NCBI GenBank assembly: GCA_964502635.1 | Contig: CAZCXI010000075.1 | Location: 1-14,683 of the forward strand | Direction of reading: 5' to 3' | DNA: 14,683 bases | Origin: C00003060 sp964502635 | GTDB taxonomy: Bacteria > Desulfobacterota > Desulfobacteria > Desulfobacterales > C00003060 | Shown here: one piece after another, positions 7,558 to 13,286 of the stretch | How the letters are laid out: each line of letters opens with the position of its first letter | How positions within the stretch are numbered: the stretch's first letter is position 1 | Notes under the pieces: generated by a model | Database searches by the model: none | What the model was told of the DNA's origin: nothing | Seen by the model: only the letters and a program-made list of their open reading frames with translations | Program-made: the position numbers and the translations under genes

Positions 7558-7580
7558 ATATTTAAACGTCCGATTGAAGC

Positions 7581-7623
7581 TCCCTGTAGCAAGCTAGAGG
7601 GAATCTTCGACCGTGCGGTTCAA
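7581..7623 (+). repeat. Short palindromic intergenic repeat, copy 2
   Basis: Second copy of the element at 11-54. The hairpin has TCCCT at 7581-7585 against AGGGA, the same mismatch at the sixth pair, inner TAGC/GCTA arms and an AA loop. The tail also ends GCGGTTCAA (7615-7623). It lies in the leader of the fmdB-like gene. Confidence 0.6.
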
Positions 7624-7652
7624 AGGCTCGTTCGCCTTTTGGAGCGAACCGC
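7615..7652 (+). promoter_or_regulatory. Long leader hairpin ahead of the fmdB-like gene
   Basis: GCGGTTC plus AAAGGC (7615-7627) pair perfectly with GCCTTT (7634-7639) and GAACCGC (7646-7652). This gives 13 base pairs around a 6-base loop, with a 6-base bulge on the 3' side. The hairpin ends 4 bases before the AGGAGG ribosome binding site at 7657-7662. No T run follows, so a role in RNA stability or translation is more likely than termination. Function is inferred. Confidence 0.45.
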
Positions 7653-7667
7653 GCCGAGGAGGAATCA

Positions 7668-7877
7668 ATGCCAGTCTATGAATTTCGGTGCCCACAATGT
7701 GGCGATGAATTCGAGCACATTATCTTTTCATCGGATCCAGAGCCTGTCAAATGTCCAAAATGCGGCGCCCCCAATCCTGAGCGCCTGCTATCCATGTTTT
7801 CTTCGAGCAGAACGGCCGGGCATGTCGGGACTTCTGCGACCTCGTCTTGCTCACCGTCTTCTCGAGGTTTTTCCTGA
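7668..7877 (+). CDS. FmdB-family zinc-ribbon protein
   Basis: A 69-residue protein with a single zinc ribbon at the N-terminus: MPVYEFRCPQCG (Cys8, Cys11) and VKCPKCG (Cys29, Cys32), the typical FmdB/putative regulatory protein start. The C-terminal half is Ser-rich and low in complexity, ending SSRGFS, as is common in this family. The biochemical role is not established; FmdB has been linked to regulation of formamidase and amidase genes. AGGAGG lies 5 bases before the ATG. The next small ORF starts 39 bases downstream with its own ribosome binding site, suggesting a two-gene unit. The UGA stop is followed by GCG and TAA; I do not read this one as selenocysteine, because no SECIS or conserved context follows. 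Confidence 0.85.
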   Translation: MPVYEFRCPQCGDEFEHIIFSSDPEPVKCPKCGAPNPERLLSMFSSSRTAGHVGTSATSSCSPSSRGFS

Positions 7878-7889
7878 GCGTAAATTCAT

Positions 7890-7906
7890 TTCAGCCGTCG
7901 GCTGAA
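7890..7906 (+). promoter_or_regulatory. Hairpin abutting the ribosome binding site of the small selenoprotein ORF
   Basis: TTCAGCC-GTC-GGCTGAA is a perfect 7-bp stem with a 3-base loop. Its 3' arm overlaps the GAAGGAA ribosome binding site at 7904-7910, so folding could mask initiation at 7917. There is no T run, so it is not a standard terminator. Confidence 0.4.
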
Positions 7907-7916
7907 GGAATAAAGA

Positions 7917-8099
7917 ATGTCATCTGAGCTATTGATTTTGTTGGCTGTTTTTTTTGTCTGGCTCTTGCTTCAGGCCTATGTCCTGCCAAGACTTGGCATA
8001 TCTACCTGACTCAGGAACTCATGCACGGTCGGCGACCAGGCAAAAGACACGGAAAAAACACACATCCCAGAGGCCCCTGAACACCCCGCCAAAAATTAG
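7917..8099 (+). CDS. Candidate small membrane selenoprotein (60 aa, Sec31 at UGA)
   Basis: The ATG at 7917 is preceded by GAAGGAA at 7904-7910. The first 30 codons encode a short N-terminus, one strongly hydrophobic helix (LLILLAVFFVWLLLQAYV, residues 5-22) and the segment LPRLGIST. An in-frame UGA (8007-8009) follows. The frame then stays open for 29 codons to a TAG at 8097-8099, giving a polar, Lys/Glu/Pro-rich tail. Right after the UGA the tail reads LRNSC, so Sec31 and Cys36 would form a possible U-x4-C redox pair beside the membrane. A hairpin with a GG loop sits at the spacing expected of a bacterial SECIS. The alternative is a plain 30-residue membrane peptide ending at the UGA. The Sec reading is an inference from these combined signs; selA, selB and selC are not in the window. 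Confidence 0.6.
8022..8042 (+). promoter_or_regulatory. SECIS-like hairpin downstream of the in-frame UGA
   Basis: The core is GGTC-GGC-GACC (8027-8037), extended across an AC/AG internal loop by TGC (8022-8024) pairing with GCA (8040-8042). The apical loop starts with GG and lies 21 bases after the UGA at 8007-8009. Published bacterial SECIS models ask for a small apical loop with G in the first two positions, roughly 16 to 37 bases after the UGA. SelB binding is inferred. Confidence 0.5.
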
Positions 8100-8280
8100 C
8101 ACCTCCCTCCAATTCAGGAAGCAACCCACAGGGGTTCGTCCAAAGCTTTGCTTAATGGGTCTTCTCCCGATGAGTTGATGCCAAGAGTTCGAGGATTCTG
8201 CCAACCCTTTTGGAGATAATCTGTCCTGGTAGATTTGCCATGCTCCCCGGAAAGAACCCCTTCCCCACAGGCAAGAGTCG
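8100..8280. other. Intergenic stretch with no gene seen
   Basis: Between the selenoprotein ORF and the 3' end of the TraB-like gene. It contains a 5-bp AACCC-ACAG-GGGTT hairpin near 8125-8138 without a T run. No terminator, ORF or repeat is supported. Confidence 0.4.
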
Positions 8281-10230
8281 TTACCAAATGTAATCCTTGG
8301 CGGTCTTGCGTTTGTCTTTACCTGCCAGCACGTGGAAGGTGCGTATCTGCTTAAGCTTGATCGGCGAAAGCTGGCCGATGGGGATGTAAACGATGTGCCG
8401 GCCCCATCGGGTTGCCACCTGCTTAATAAAGGATCTGGGTGGCGATTGTGCCACGTAAACCACATGCTTTTCCAGGCTGTATTCCAAGCCCGCCAAGAGA
8501 AGCCGTTCTGCCTTGGTCCGTGCCCAATCGTACTCTGGGTCTCCCCAGACATCGGCCAGGCGAAGGGGCGGATAGGTCATGACAGCCCCCCCATAGGTAC
8601 ACCTTGAGATGCCCGGCCCCACAATATGATCGGCAGGATGGGTGGCGTAAAAGGCCATGTCCGACTCCTGGTCGTGCTCTCCCAGCCATGTCATGAGGTA
8701 GGGATAGGCCTGGCCTGTCTTGTCGTCATCAAAGATAATCACCACCGATCCCACGCCACCTTTAACCCTCTTAAACTCCTTGACGTAGATACGGCCCTCA
8801 TGGATGTGACGGGCCGTCTCCCGCATGTCGATCCCGTCCAGGATCGTGGTTTCAAAGGGGACACTGACCGCGTCATCGGCTGACAGCACATGCGACCCCT
8901 TGTTTTTGAGAAAACCACCGTAATCCTCAATGACCAGGTCCTCAGGCGGATAGGAGCAAATGTAAGGATCATCAAAACCCTCCAGCCATTCTCCAGGTCT
9001 GTGTTCCTTCATTCGACGTTTTCTGGGCACATACACAGGACGACGTTTGATCCTGCGAAGTCTCCTGCGGATGTGAATCTTACGTTGTCCCAGCCGCAGC
9101 ATGTCTCCACTCATGCGGATGGTGGCGATTGAAGACTGAGCCTTCTGCCACGGATAGAAGGACCCCAGGCGCCAGAAGGCATAGCAGAAATTGTCGTCCA
9201 CGCACCCCCTGGCTGCAACGAGAAGCTGGTAAAAATCAGGCAAGAGCCCTTCTTCCAACAGGGCATAGTTCCTTGAATAGCGGAAAAAGGCCTGTTTCTG
9301 CCATCGGTACACCGCTTCGCCCGTATCCTGGCGATAATGCCGAGCCGCCTGCTCAAAAAGTCTTAGGCTTACCACTTGGCGGTCCACGATGCCCGGTTTG
9401 ATGTGATGCACGCTCCACCGTATGGACGCATCCAGGGCCTCCTCTTCAGAACAGGTGTCTTTTCCTCCATGCATCAGTTTGAGGACGCCAAGCTTCTTGC
9501 GAACTGTAAAATCAGAGAGCTCGGGTTCGGGCGGAAGCCCGTGCCTTCGGTATTCATAGACAGCGGCCAGGAAGGGGTATTCGGTGAGCACCTCAGCCAG
9601 ATCGTCGGGGTGAAGATTAAAGACGCTTACCCCGGTTCGCTTGATTTTCTCAAGGGGTTCAGCCTGAGGACGGAAAAACGCCGCCCTCACACCCTCAAGA
9701 TGTGCCAGTCCGCAAACAAAAAGGACCTTATTGTGTTTGGCCGCCAGCTGCTGCAGGTGGTAAGCCATGCCGGCCTCTCGCCGAAGATCTTGGGGGGGCT
9801 TTTTCAGTGAGGGAAGACTCTGGTGAGCATAGATATTGTAATAAGACCGGATTCCCAAGCGGTGGGCGGCATAGGTATCCGGCACATAGTCGCGATATGA
9901 AGGATATTCATCCAGGTCCAAATCGACGAAGTAGACCGGGATGTCTGTCTCCAGACCAGACCGGACGGCTTCCGTGAGAGGGTCTGTAGGTTCAATAGGC
10001 AGATAGAGCGTCTCCCCCTTGTCGTTCTGGTACAAGACGACGGAGATCTCAGGCAGTCGCCGCACACCCTTCTCGACCACATCCTGAATGGAGCGGGGCA
10101 GTTCTACGGCTACGGCGTCCGGCCTAACGTGTTGAAATAGGTCCCGCACCGCATCGGCAAACTCCAGGCTGTAATGGACAATTGGGACGGGAAAGATGGG
10201 ACCCATGGGTTCTAAGGCTTCATTGGGCAT
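8281..10230 (-). CDS. Large protein with TraB/ChaN-like N-terminal domain, partner of the MoxR ATPase
   Basis: I cannot assign this 649-residue protein to a named family. Residues about 15-230 resemble the TraB/PrgY/GumN/EreA-ChaN superfamily: HYSLEFADAVRD, RPDAVAVELP (Glu43) and CGLAHLEGV (His177), equivalents of the two signature motifs. Residues about 240-380 are mostly helical and aromatic. A strongly basic stretch at 380-408 (IRRRLRRIKRR, VPRKRRMK) might bind nucleic acid or a membrane. The last 200 residues look alpha/beta (SVVIIFDDD at 495-503, TYGGAVMTYPPLRL, HVVYVAQSPP, HIVYIPIGQL). No signal peptide or transmembrane helix is evident, so it is likely cytoplasmic. It starts 2 bases after the ATPase stop without its own Shine-Dalgarno, so the two are probably coupled and work together, as MoxR-type ATPases do with their partners. 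A vWA MIDAS motif, usual in such partners, is not visible. Confidence 0.75.
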   Translation of the reverse strand: MPNEALEPMGPIFPVPIVHYSLEFADAVRDLFQHVRPDAVAVELPRSIQDVVEKGVRRLPEISVVLYQNDKGETLYLPIEPTDPLTEAVRSGLETDIPVYFVDLDLDEYPSYRDYVPDTYAAHRLGIRSYYNIYAHQSLPSLKKPPQDLRREAGMAYHLQQLAAKHNKVLFVCGLAHLEGVRAAFFRPQAEPLEKIKRTGVSVFNLHPDDLAEVLTEYPFLAAVYEYRRHGLPPEPELSDFTVRKKLGVLKLMHGGKDTCSEEEALDASIRWSVHHIKPGIVDRQVVSLRLFEQAARHYRQDTGEAVYRWQKQAFFRYSRNYALLEEGLLPDFYQLLVAARGCVDDNFCYAFWRLGSFYPWQKAQSSIATIRMSGDMLRLGQRKIHIRRRLRRIKRRPVYVPRKRRMKEHRPGEWLEGFDDPYICSYPPEDLVIEDYGGFLKNKGSHVLSADDAVSVPFETTILDGIDMRETARHIHEGRIYVKEFKRVKGGVGSVVIIFDDDKTGQAYPYLMTWLGEHDQESDMAFYATHPADHIVGPGISRCTYGGAVMTYPPLRLADVWGDPEYDWARTKAERLLLAGLEYSLEKHVVYVAQSPPRSFIKQVATRWGRHIVYIPIGQLSPIKLKQIRTFHVLAGKDKRKTAKDYIW

Positions 10231-10232
10231 TT

Positions 10233-11066
10233 CTATTCTGTGTAGCGGAGGGCCTCCTCACCAAGCACATTGAGGATGGCATGTTGAATGGCTTCCTTCC
10301 TTGACATCCCCGTGCCGTGCATCATCTTCAAGGCATACCTGGCCATATTGATTCCGTCGCGTACAGAATAGACCTCATCGGCCGCATGGGCGCGCTGGAG
10401 CAAATCGACCATATAGTTCAGGATATCCTCGTCGGCAAAGGGCAAATTTTCCTTTAGGATCAACCGTTCGTCCTCCCGGTCCGGAAAATCTATAAATATC
10501 TGAGGCTGCAGCCTGGAGTGGATGTATTCCGGGATTTCGTAGGTGGAAGCGTCCTCGTTAATCGTCACAACAAATCTGAAATCAGGATGAGCTGGCAAGG
10601 TCAAACCTGTTATGAGAGACTCTGCATATCGCCGATCGTCAAGGAGTGGCGCCAGAGATGCCCACGATTTCTCGCTCATGCGATTTCCCTCGTCCAAGAT
10701 GCACACCCCGCCCCTAATCATGGCTGTTACCAAAGAGCTGGCAGCATATTTGACCTGACCATCACCCCCCATCACAGGGGTAATGATGAGGTCCTCGGGC
10801 CGAGTGTCCATGGTGGCCTGAAACAGATACACCTGCCGATTGAGCTGCTTGGCCGCGGCATAGCCGAGGGTGGTCTTGCCAACGCCCGGTTTTCCAACGA
10901 GACGGGGGTTGAAAGGGACATCTTTCTCGTCGATCACCATCCATGCGGCCAGCACCTGCTTAATGAGTTCCTTCTGTCCCACCCATTTCAAAGGCAACGC
11001 TGCGGGCTGGGCCAGCATAATCTCCAATGAACCAATGGTGACGGTCTCGCCACTATGAGATTCCAT
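10233..11066 (-). CDS. MoxR/CbbQ-like AAA+ ATPase
   Basis: A 277-residue AAA+ ATPase of the AAA_5/MoxR class, the chaperone-like type that remodels a partner protein. Walker A is GKPGVGKT (58-65), Walker B is CILDE (122-126), sensor 1 lies in VVTINE (166-171), and the arginine finger is probably R185 in YIHSRLQP. The segment TRPEDLI (88-94) is typical of MoxR, NorQ and CbbQ proteins. A C-terminal lid of about 70 residues completes it. GGGAGG lies 8 bases before the ATG at 11066, and a good promoter precedes it. NorQ and CbbQ are usually paired with vWA proteins (NorD, CbbO); here the next gene instead encodes the TraB-like protein, so the client is unknown. Confidence 0.9.
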   Translation of the reverse strand: MESHSGETVTIGSLEIMLAQPAALPLKWVGQKELIKQVLAAWMVIDEKDVPFNPRLVGKPGVGKTTLGYAAAKQLNRQVYLFQATMDTRPEDLIITPVMGGDGQVKYAASSLVTAMIRGGVCILDEGNRMSEKSWASLAPLLDDRRYAESLITGLTLPAHPDFRFVVTINEDASTYEIPEYIHSRLQPQIFIDFPDREDERLILKENLPFADEDILNYMVDLLQRAHAADEVYSVRDGINMARYALKMMHGTGMSRKEAIQHAILNVLGEEALRYTE

Positions 11067-11119
11067 GTCAGTAACCTCCCATCCATAGAAGGGATTGATA
11101 CGACGATCTATAGCTACGA

Positions 11120-11148
11120 AGTTTAAAGTAGCATGCGCCTGTTGTCAA
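11120..11148 (-). promoter_or_regulatory. Sigma-70-like promoter of the MoxR/TraB-like operon
   Basis: On the minus strand a perfect TTGACA (11148-11143), a 17-base spacer and TAAACT (11125-11120, four of six) precede the ATPase gene. The -35 overlaps the stop codon of the MFS gene. The start near 11113 gives a leader of about 47 bases. The operon can thus be expressed separately from the MFS gene. Confidence 0.6.
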
Positions 11149-12329
11149 TCATGCCCCTTTTCTTCGGCCCAGCTTTGGAACCCGGCCGTCAACACGAGGG
11201 CGACGATAGACCCTAACCCCATGATGACTGCGCCTCCTACGAAAGCCAGCGACAGGTCAAAGGTATCCATCATGAAGCCTGCAAATATAGGGCCCGTCAA
11301 CATGCCCAGACTGTGCCCCATGGTCAACATGCCCATGATAGAGCCCATGGACCCTGTGTGGCGTCCTATAATGACCGTCATGGCCATTACCGAGGGTATG
11401 GCAATCCCTCCTCCGACACCGAACAAGACATTGGCCACAAACAGGGCCCAGAATCCTTTTGCGTAAACAAAGGAAAAGACGGCTCCGGCAGCTATGATTC
11501 CACCCAAGACAATCAGGGTCCTCTTGTCGAAGCGATCCGCCAAGAGCCCCATCGGCGTCTGCAAAAGACCGGTGACGAGCACTCCCGGCATGACCAGGAT
11601 CCCGATAGCCGAACTGGACAGATTGAACTCAAGGCCCGCGAGAAGGGGAAGAAAGGCCCACACCATCCCGATCGACGTGGTAAAGGCGAAGCGGAAGAAA
11701 AAAAGGGCGTCGAGATATCGGTTCTTCACAAGGGCCCGGTAACGGGTCGGGGACCCGGTCGGCACTAGAGGCCGCTCCTCCTTGCTGCGAGGCAGTAACA
11801 CAAGGCACAGGAAAAAGCCTGACAGCGATACCACTCCCATACTCAGAAAGGCGGTCCGAAGGCCAAAGGCATCATGGACCACGCCGCCGACCACCGGTCC
11901 AAGACTCAGGCCGGCGTAAAGGGAGATGTTAAACAGACCCATGGTAAAACCTTCTCTGTGTCTAGGCGTGATTTCCCCAACATAGGCCTGGGCCACCGGC
12001 AAGATCATGGCCGATGCAATGCCCTGGAAAAAGCGGATCAAAATAAAGAGGTTGACATTCCTTGACAGTGTAAAGCCTATGGCGACCAGAAAATAGGCCA
12101 GAAGCCCTGTAGTAATGAATGGTTTTCTTCCCTTGAGATCTGACAGACGGCCGAAAAAGGGGAGAAAGGCCGTCCTTGAAAGGGAAAAGGCCCCAAAGAT
12201 AAAACCTATGTACAATCCCGTTGCCCCAAGTTCATGAGCATACACCGGCAGCAATGGAACCACCAAGCCCACCCCAAGGGTGACAGAAAAAACAGCCAGA
12301 AAAAGCGTAGCGAATATTTTTGCGCTCAC
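11145..12329 (-). CDS. MFS transporter, DHA1-like drug/proton antiporter
   Basis: A 394-residue inner-membrane carrier with about twelve hydrophobic helices, the usual MFS length. Motif A is GRLSDLKGRKPF in the loop after helix 2, with a second copy LADRFDKRTLI after helix 8. Motif C-like GLSLGPVVGG in helix 5 is typical of proton antiporters, so efflux of a small molecule is likely; the substrate is unknown. The start is a GTG at 12329 with no recognisable Shine-Dalgarno. A MITE insertion begins 10 bases upstream, and its target duplication starts at the first base of the GTG, so the native promoter has been displaced. It precedes the MoxR operon by 78 bases, but that operon has its own promoter. 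Confidence 0.85.
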   Translation of the reverse strand: MSAKIFATLFLAVFSVTLGVGLVVPLLPVYAHELGATGLYIGFIFGAFSLSRTAFLPFFGRLSDLKGRKPFITTGLLAYFLVAIGFTLSRNVNLFILIRFFQGIASAMILPVAQAYVGEITPRHREGFTMGLFNISLYAGLSLGPVVGGVVHDAFGLRTAFLSMGVVSLSGFFLCLVLLPRSKEERPLVPTGSPTRYRALVKNRYLDALFFFRFAFTTSIGMVWAFLPLLAGLEFNLSSSAIGILVMPGVLVTGLLQTPMGLLADRFDKRTLIVLGGIIAAGAVFSFVYAKGFWALFVANVLFGVGGGIAIPSVMAMTVIIGRHTGSMGSIMGMLTMGHSLGMLTGPIFAGFMMDTFDLSLAFVGGAVIMGLGSIVALVLTAGFQSWAEEKGHD

Positions 12330-12534
12330 AGAATTTGATAGTTTCGTAAAAAGTCGATTTTACTCACTCCGTGAACATTTTGGGGGCCCTTAAGATGTTC
12401 AGCTAAAATGCTAAGACTCGGGCTAGGGCCCTCAAACAGTTAGCATTTTTTAACGCCAAACATCTTAAGTGCCTTTGTCCCAAAATGCTCAATATCGTTC
12501 GCAAAATACTTTTTACGAGTCTGTCAGAATTTGA
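12329..12534. mobile_element. MITE with 10-bp target-site duplication
   Basis: Perfect direct repeats CAGAATTTGA at 12329-12338 and 12525-12534 flank a 186-bp imperfect palindrome (12339-12524). The arms are inverted copies about 75 bases long: TCGTAAAAAGT near each end, CATTTTGGG further in, CTTAAGATGTT, and then AAAATGCTAA close to the centre, around a GC-rich core (about 12415-12440). It has no coding capacity, so it must be moved by a transposase encoded elsewhere. It separates the divergent MFS gene from the small ORF and DUF2062 gene. Confidence 0.8.
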
Positions 12535-12540
12535 CTGGTG

Positions 12541-12774
12541 ATGATGTTAAAAGCTACCCAACTTGGCTGGGTTTCGGGGGCAGCATAGTACCCTTTTAGT
12601 GATGATTTTTCAACGTACGCCCCTTTGTTTGACTTGTTTTTCTTACAAGAGTTGGATAAGGATACCTGTCGGATGTGCGACTTCAATTCGACCGTGCCTA
12701 TACACGAAGACCTTGAAAGCCTCGATGCCCTTACGAAACGCCATGATAAGAAGGCCTGTACAAGACCAGGATGA
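12541..12774 (+). pseudogene. Small ORF interrupted by an amber codon
   Basis: A frame from the paired ATG ATG at 12541 and 12544 reads to a TGA at 12772-12774, 77 codons, broken only by a TAG at codon 16 (12586-12588). The product after the TAG looks protein-like: acidic and hydrophobic, with CRMCDFNS (CxxC), then HEDLESLDAL and a lysine-rich end. I do not recognise it. The MITE sits just upstream and has probably cut off its promoter, so decay is the simplest reading. Restart at the ATG of RMCDF (AAGGA 10 bases upstream) would give 33 residues. Its end overlaps the proposed DUF2062 start in another frame. Confidence 0.35.
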
Positions 12775-13282
12775 CGCCGCTCAGTCCCACCCAGACTGGC
12801 CGAATGCATCGGCCAGTCGTCCGAGGAGGTTGGCTCGATATCTTTATGATCGTTTCATCCGCCTCCATGGGAGCCCTGAAGAGATTGCCTGGGGCGCGGC
12901 GTTAGGCTTTTTCGTGGCCATGAGCCCAACCATGGGGTTTCAGACCTGCCTGGCCGTGCCGATTGCCGCCTTTTTCAAGATCAACAAGGTGGCGGCCGCT
13001 GCAACCGTGTGGTTTACCAATCCAGTCACTGCCCCTCTTATCTACGGATTTAATTACATGGTAGGAGCGAAGCTGCTCGGCTATCCATTGAACGCGGTCT
13101 TCTTTTCGAGCCCTTCGTGGGAGACATTTTGGCATGCGAGCGCCGGGGTCTTCCTGTCCCTCATCGTAGGGGGTGCCCTCATCGGCATTGTCGTGAGCCT
13201 GGCAGGATATTTCTTGACCCTGTGGATGGTAAGGACCGCGCGAGAAAAGGCTCGGCGGATTCGACGAAAGAAGGGACAATAA
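12725..13282 (+). CDS. DUF2062 membrane protein
   Basis: The 185-residue product carries a DUF2062 domain at about residues 36-170: RFIRLHGSPEEIAWG, then GFFVAMSPTMGFQT (61-74), AAAATVWFTNPVTAP (90-104) and two more hydrophobic helices, the last at about 146-168. A lysine/arginine-rich tail (RRIRRKKGQ) ends it. It is an inner-membrane protein of unknown role. The start is uncertain: the ATG at 12725 and another at 12743 both lack a clear Shine-Dalgarno, and the frame is open further upstream to 12563, through sequence that does not look like this family. The stop lies 4 bases from that of the convergent HPS-RraA gene. Confidence 0.8.
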   Translation: MPLRNAMIRRPVQDQDDAAQSHPDWPNASASRPRRLARYLYDRFIRLHGSPEEIAWGAALGFFVAMSPTMGFQTCLAVPIAAFFKINKVAAAATVWFTNPVTAPLIYGFNYMVGAKLLGYPLNAVFFSSPSWETFWHASAGVFLSLIVGGALIGIVVSLAGYFLTLWMVRTAREKARRIRRKKGQ

Positions 13283-13286
13283 GGGG

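Noticed and set aside
7494..7592. Longer start (TTG at 7592) for the DUF1232-J gene
   Set aside because: It reaches into a palindromic repeat and lacks a ribosome binding site, while GTG at 7493 has a strong one.
7875..7883. UGA at the end of the fmdB-like gene as selenocysteine
   Set aside because: Only one more codon follows before TAA, with no Cys partner; the GFS ending is normal for the family.
8019..8552. 177-codon minus frame at the end of the TraB-like gene
   Set aside because: Overlaps a well-supported gene in another frame and shows no family features.
12513..12809. 98-codon minus frame between the MITE and DUF2062
   Set aside because: It starts inside DUF2062 coding sequence and ends within the MITE; no ribosome binding site or family signal.
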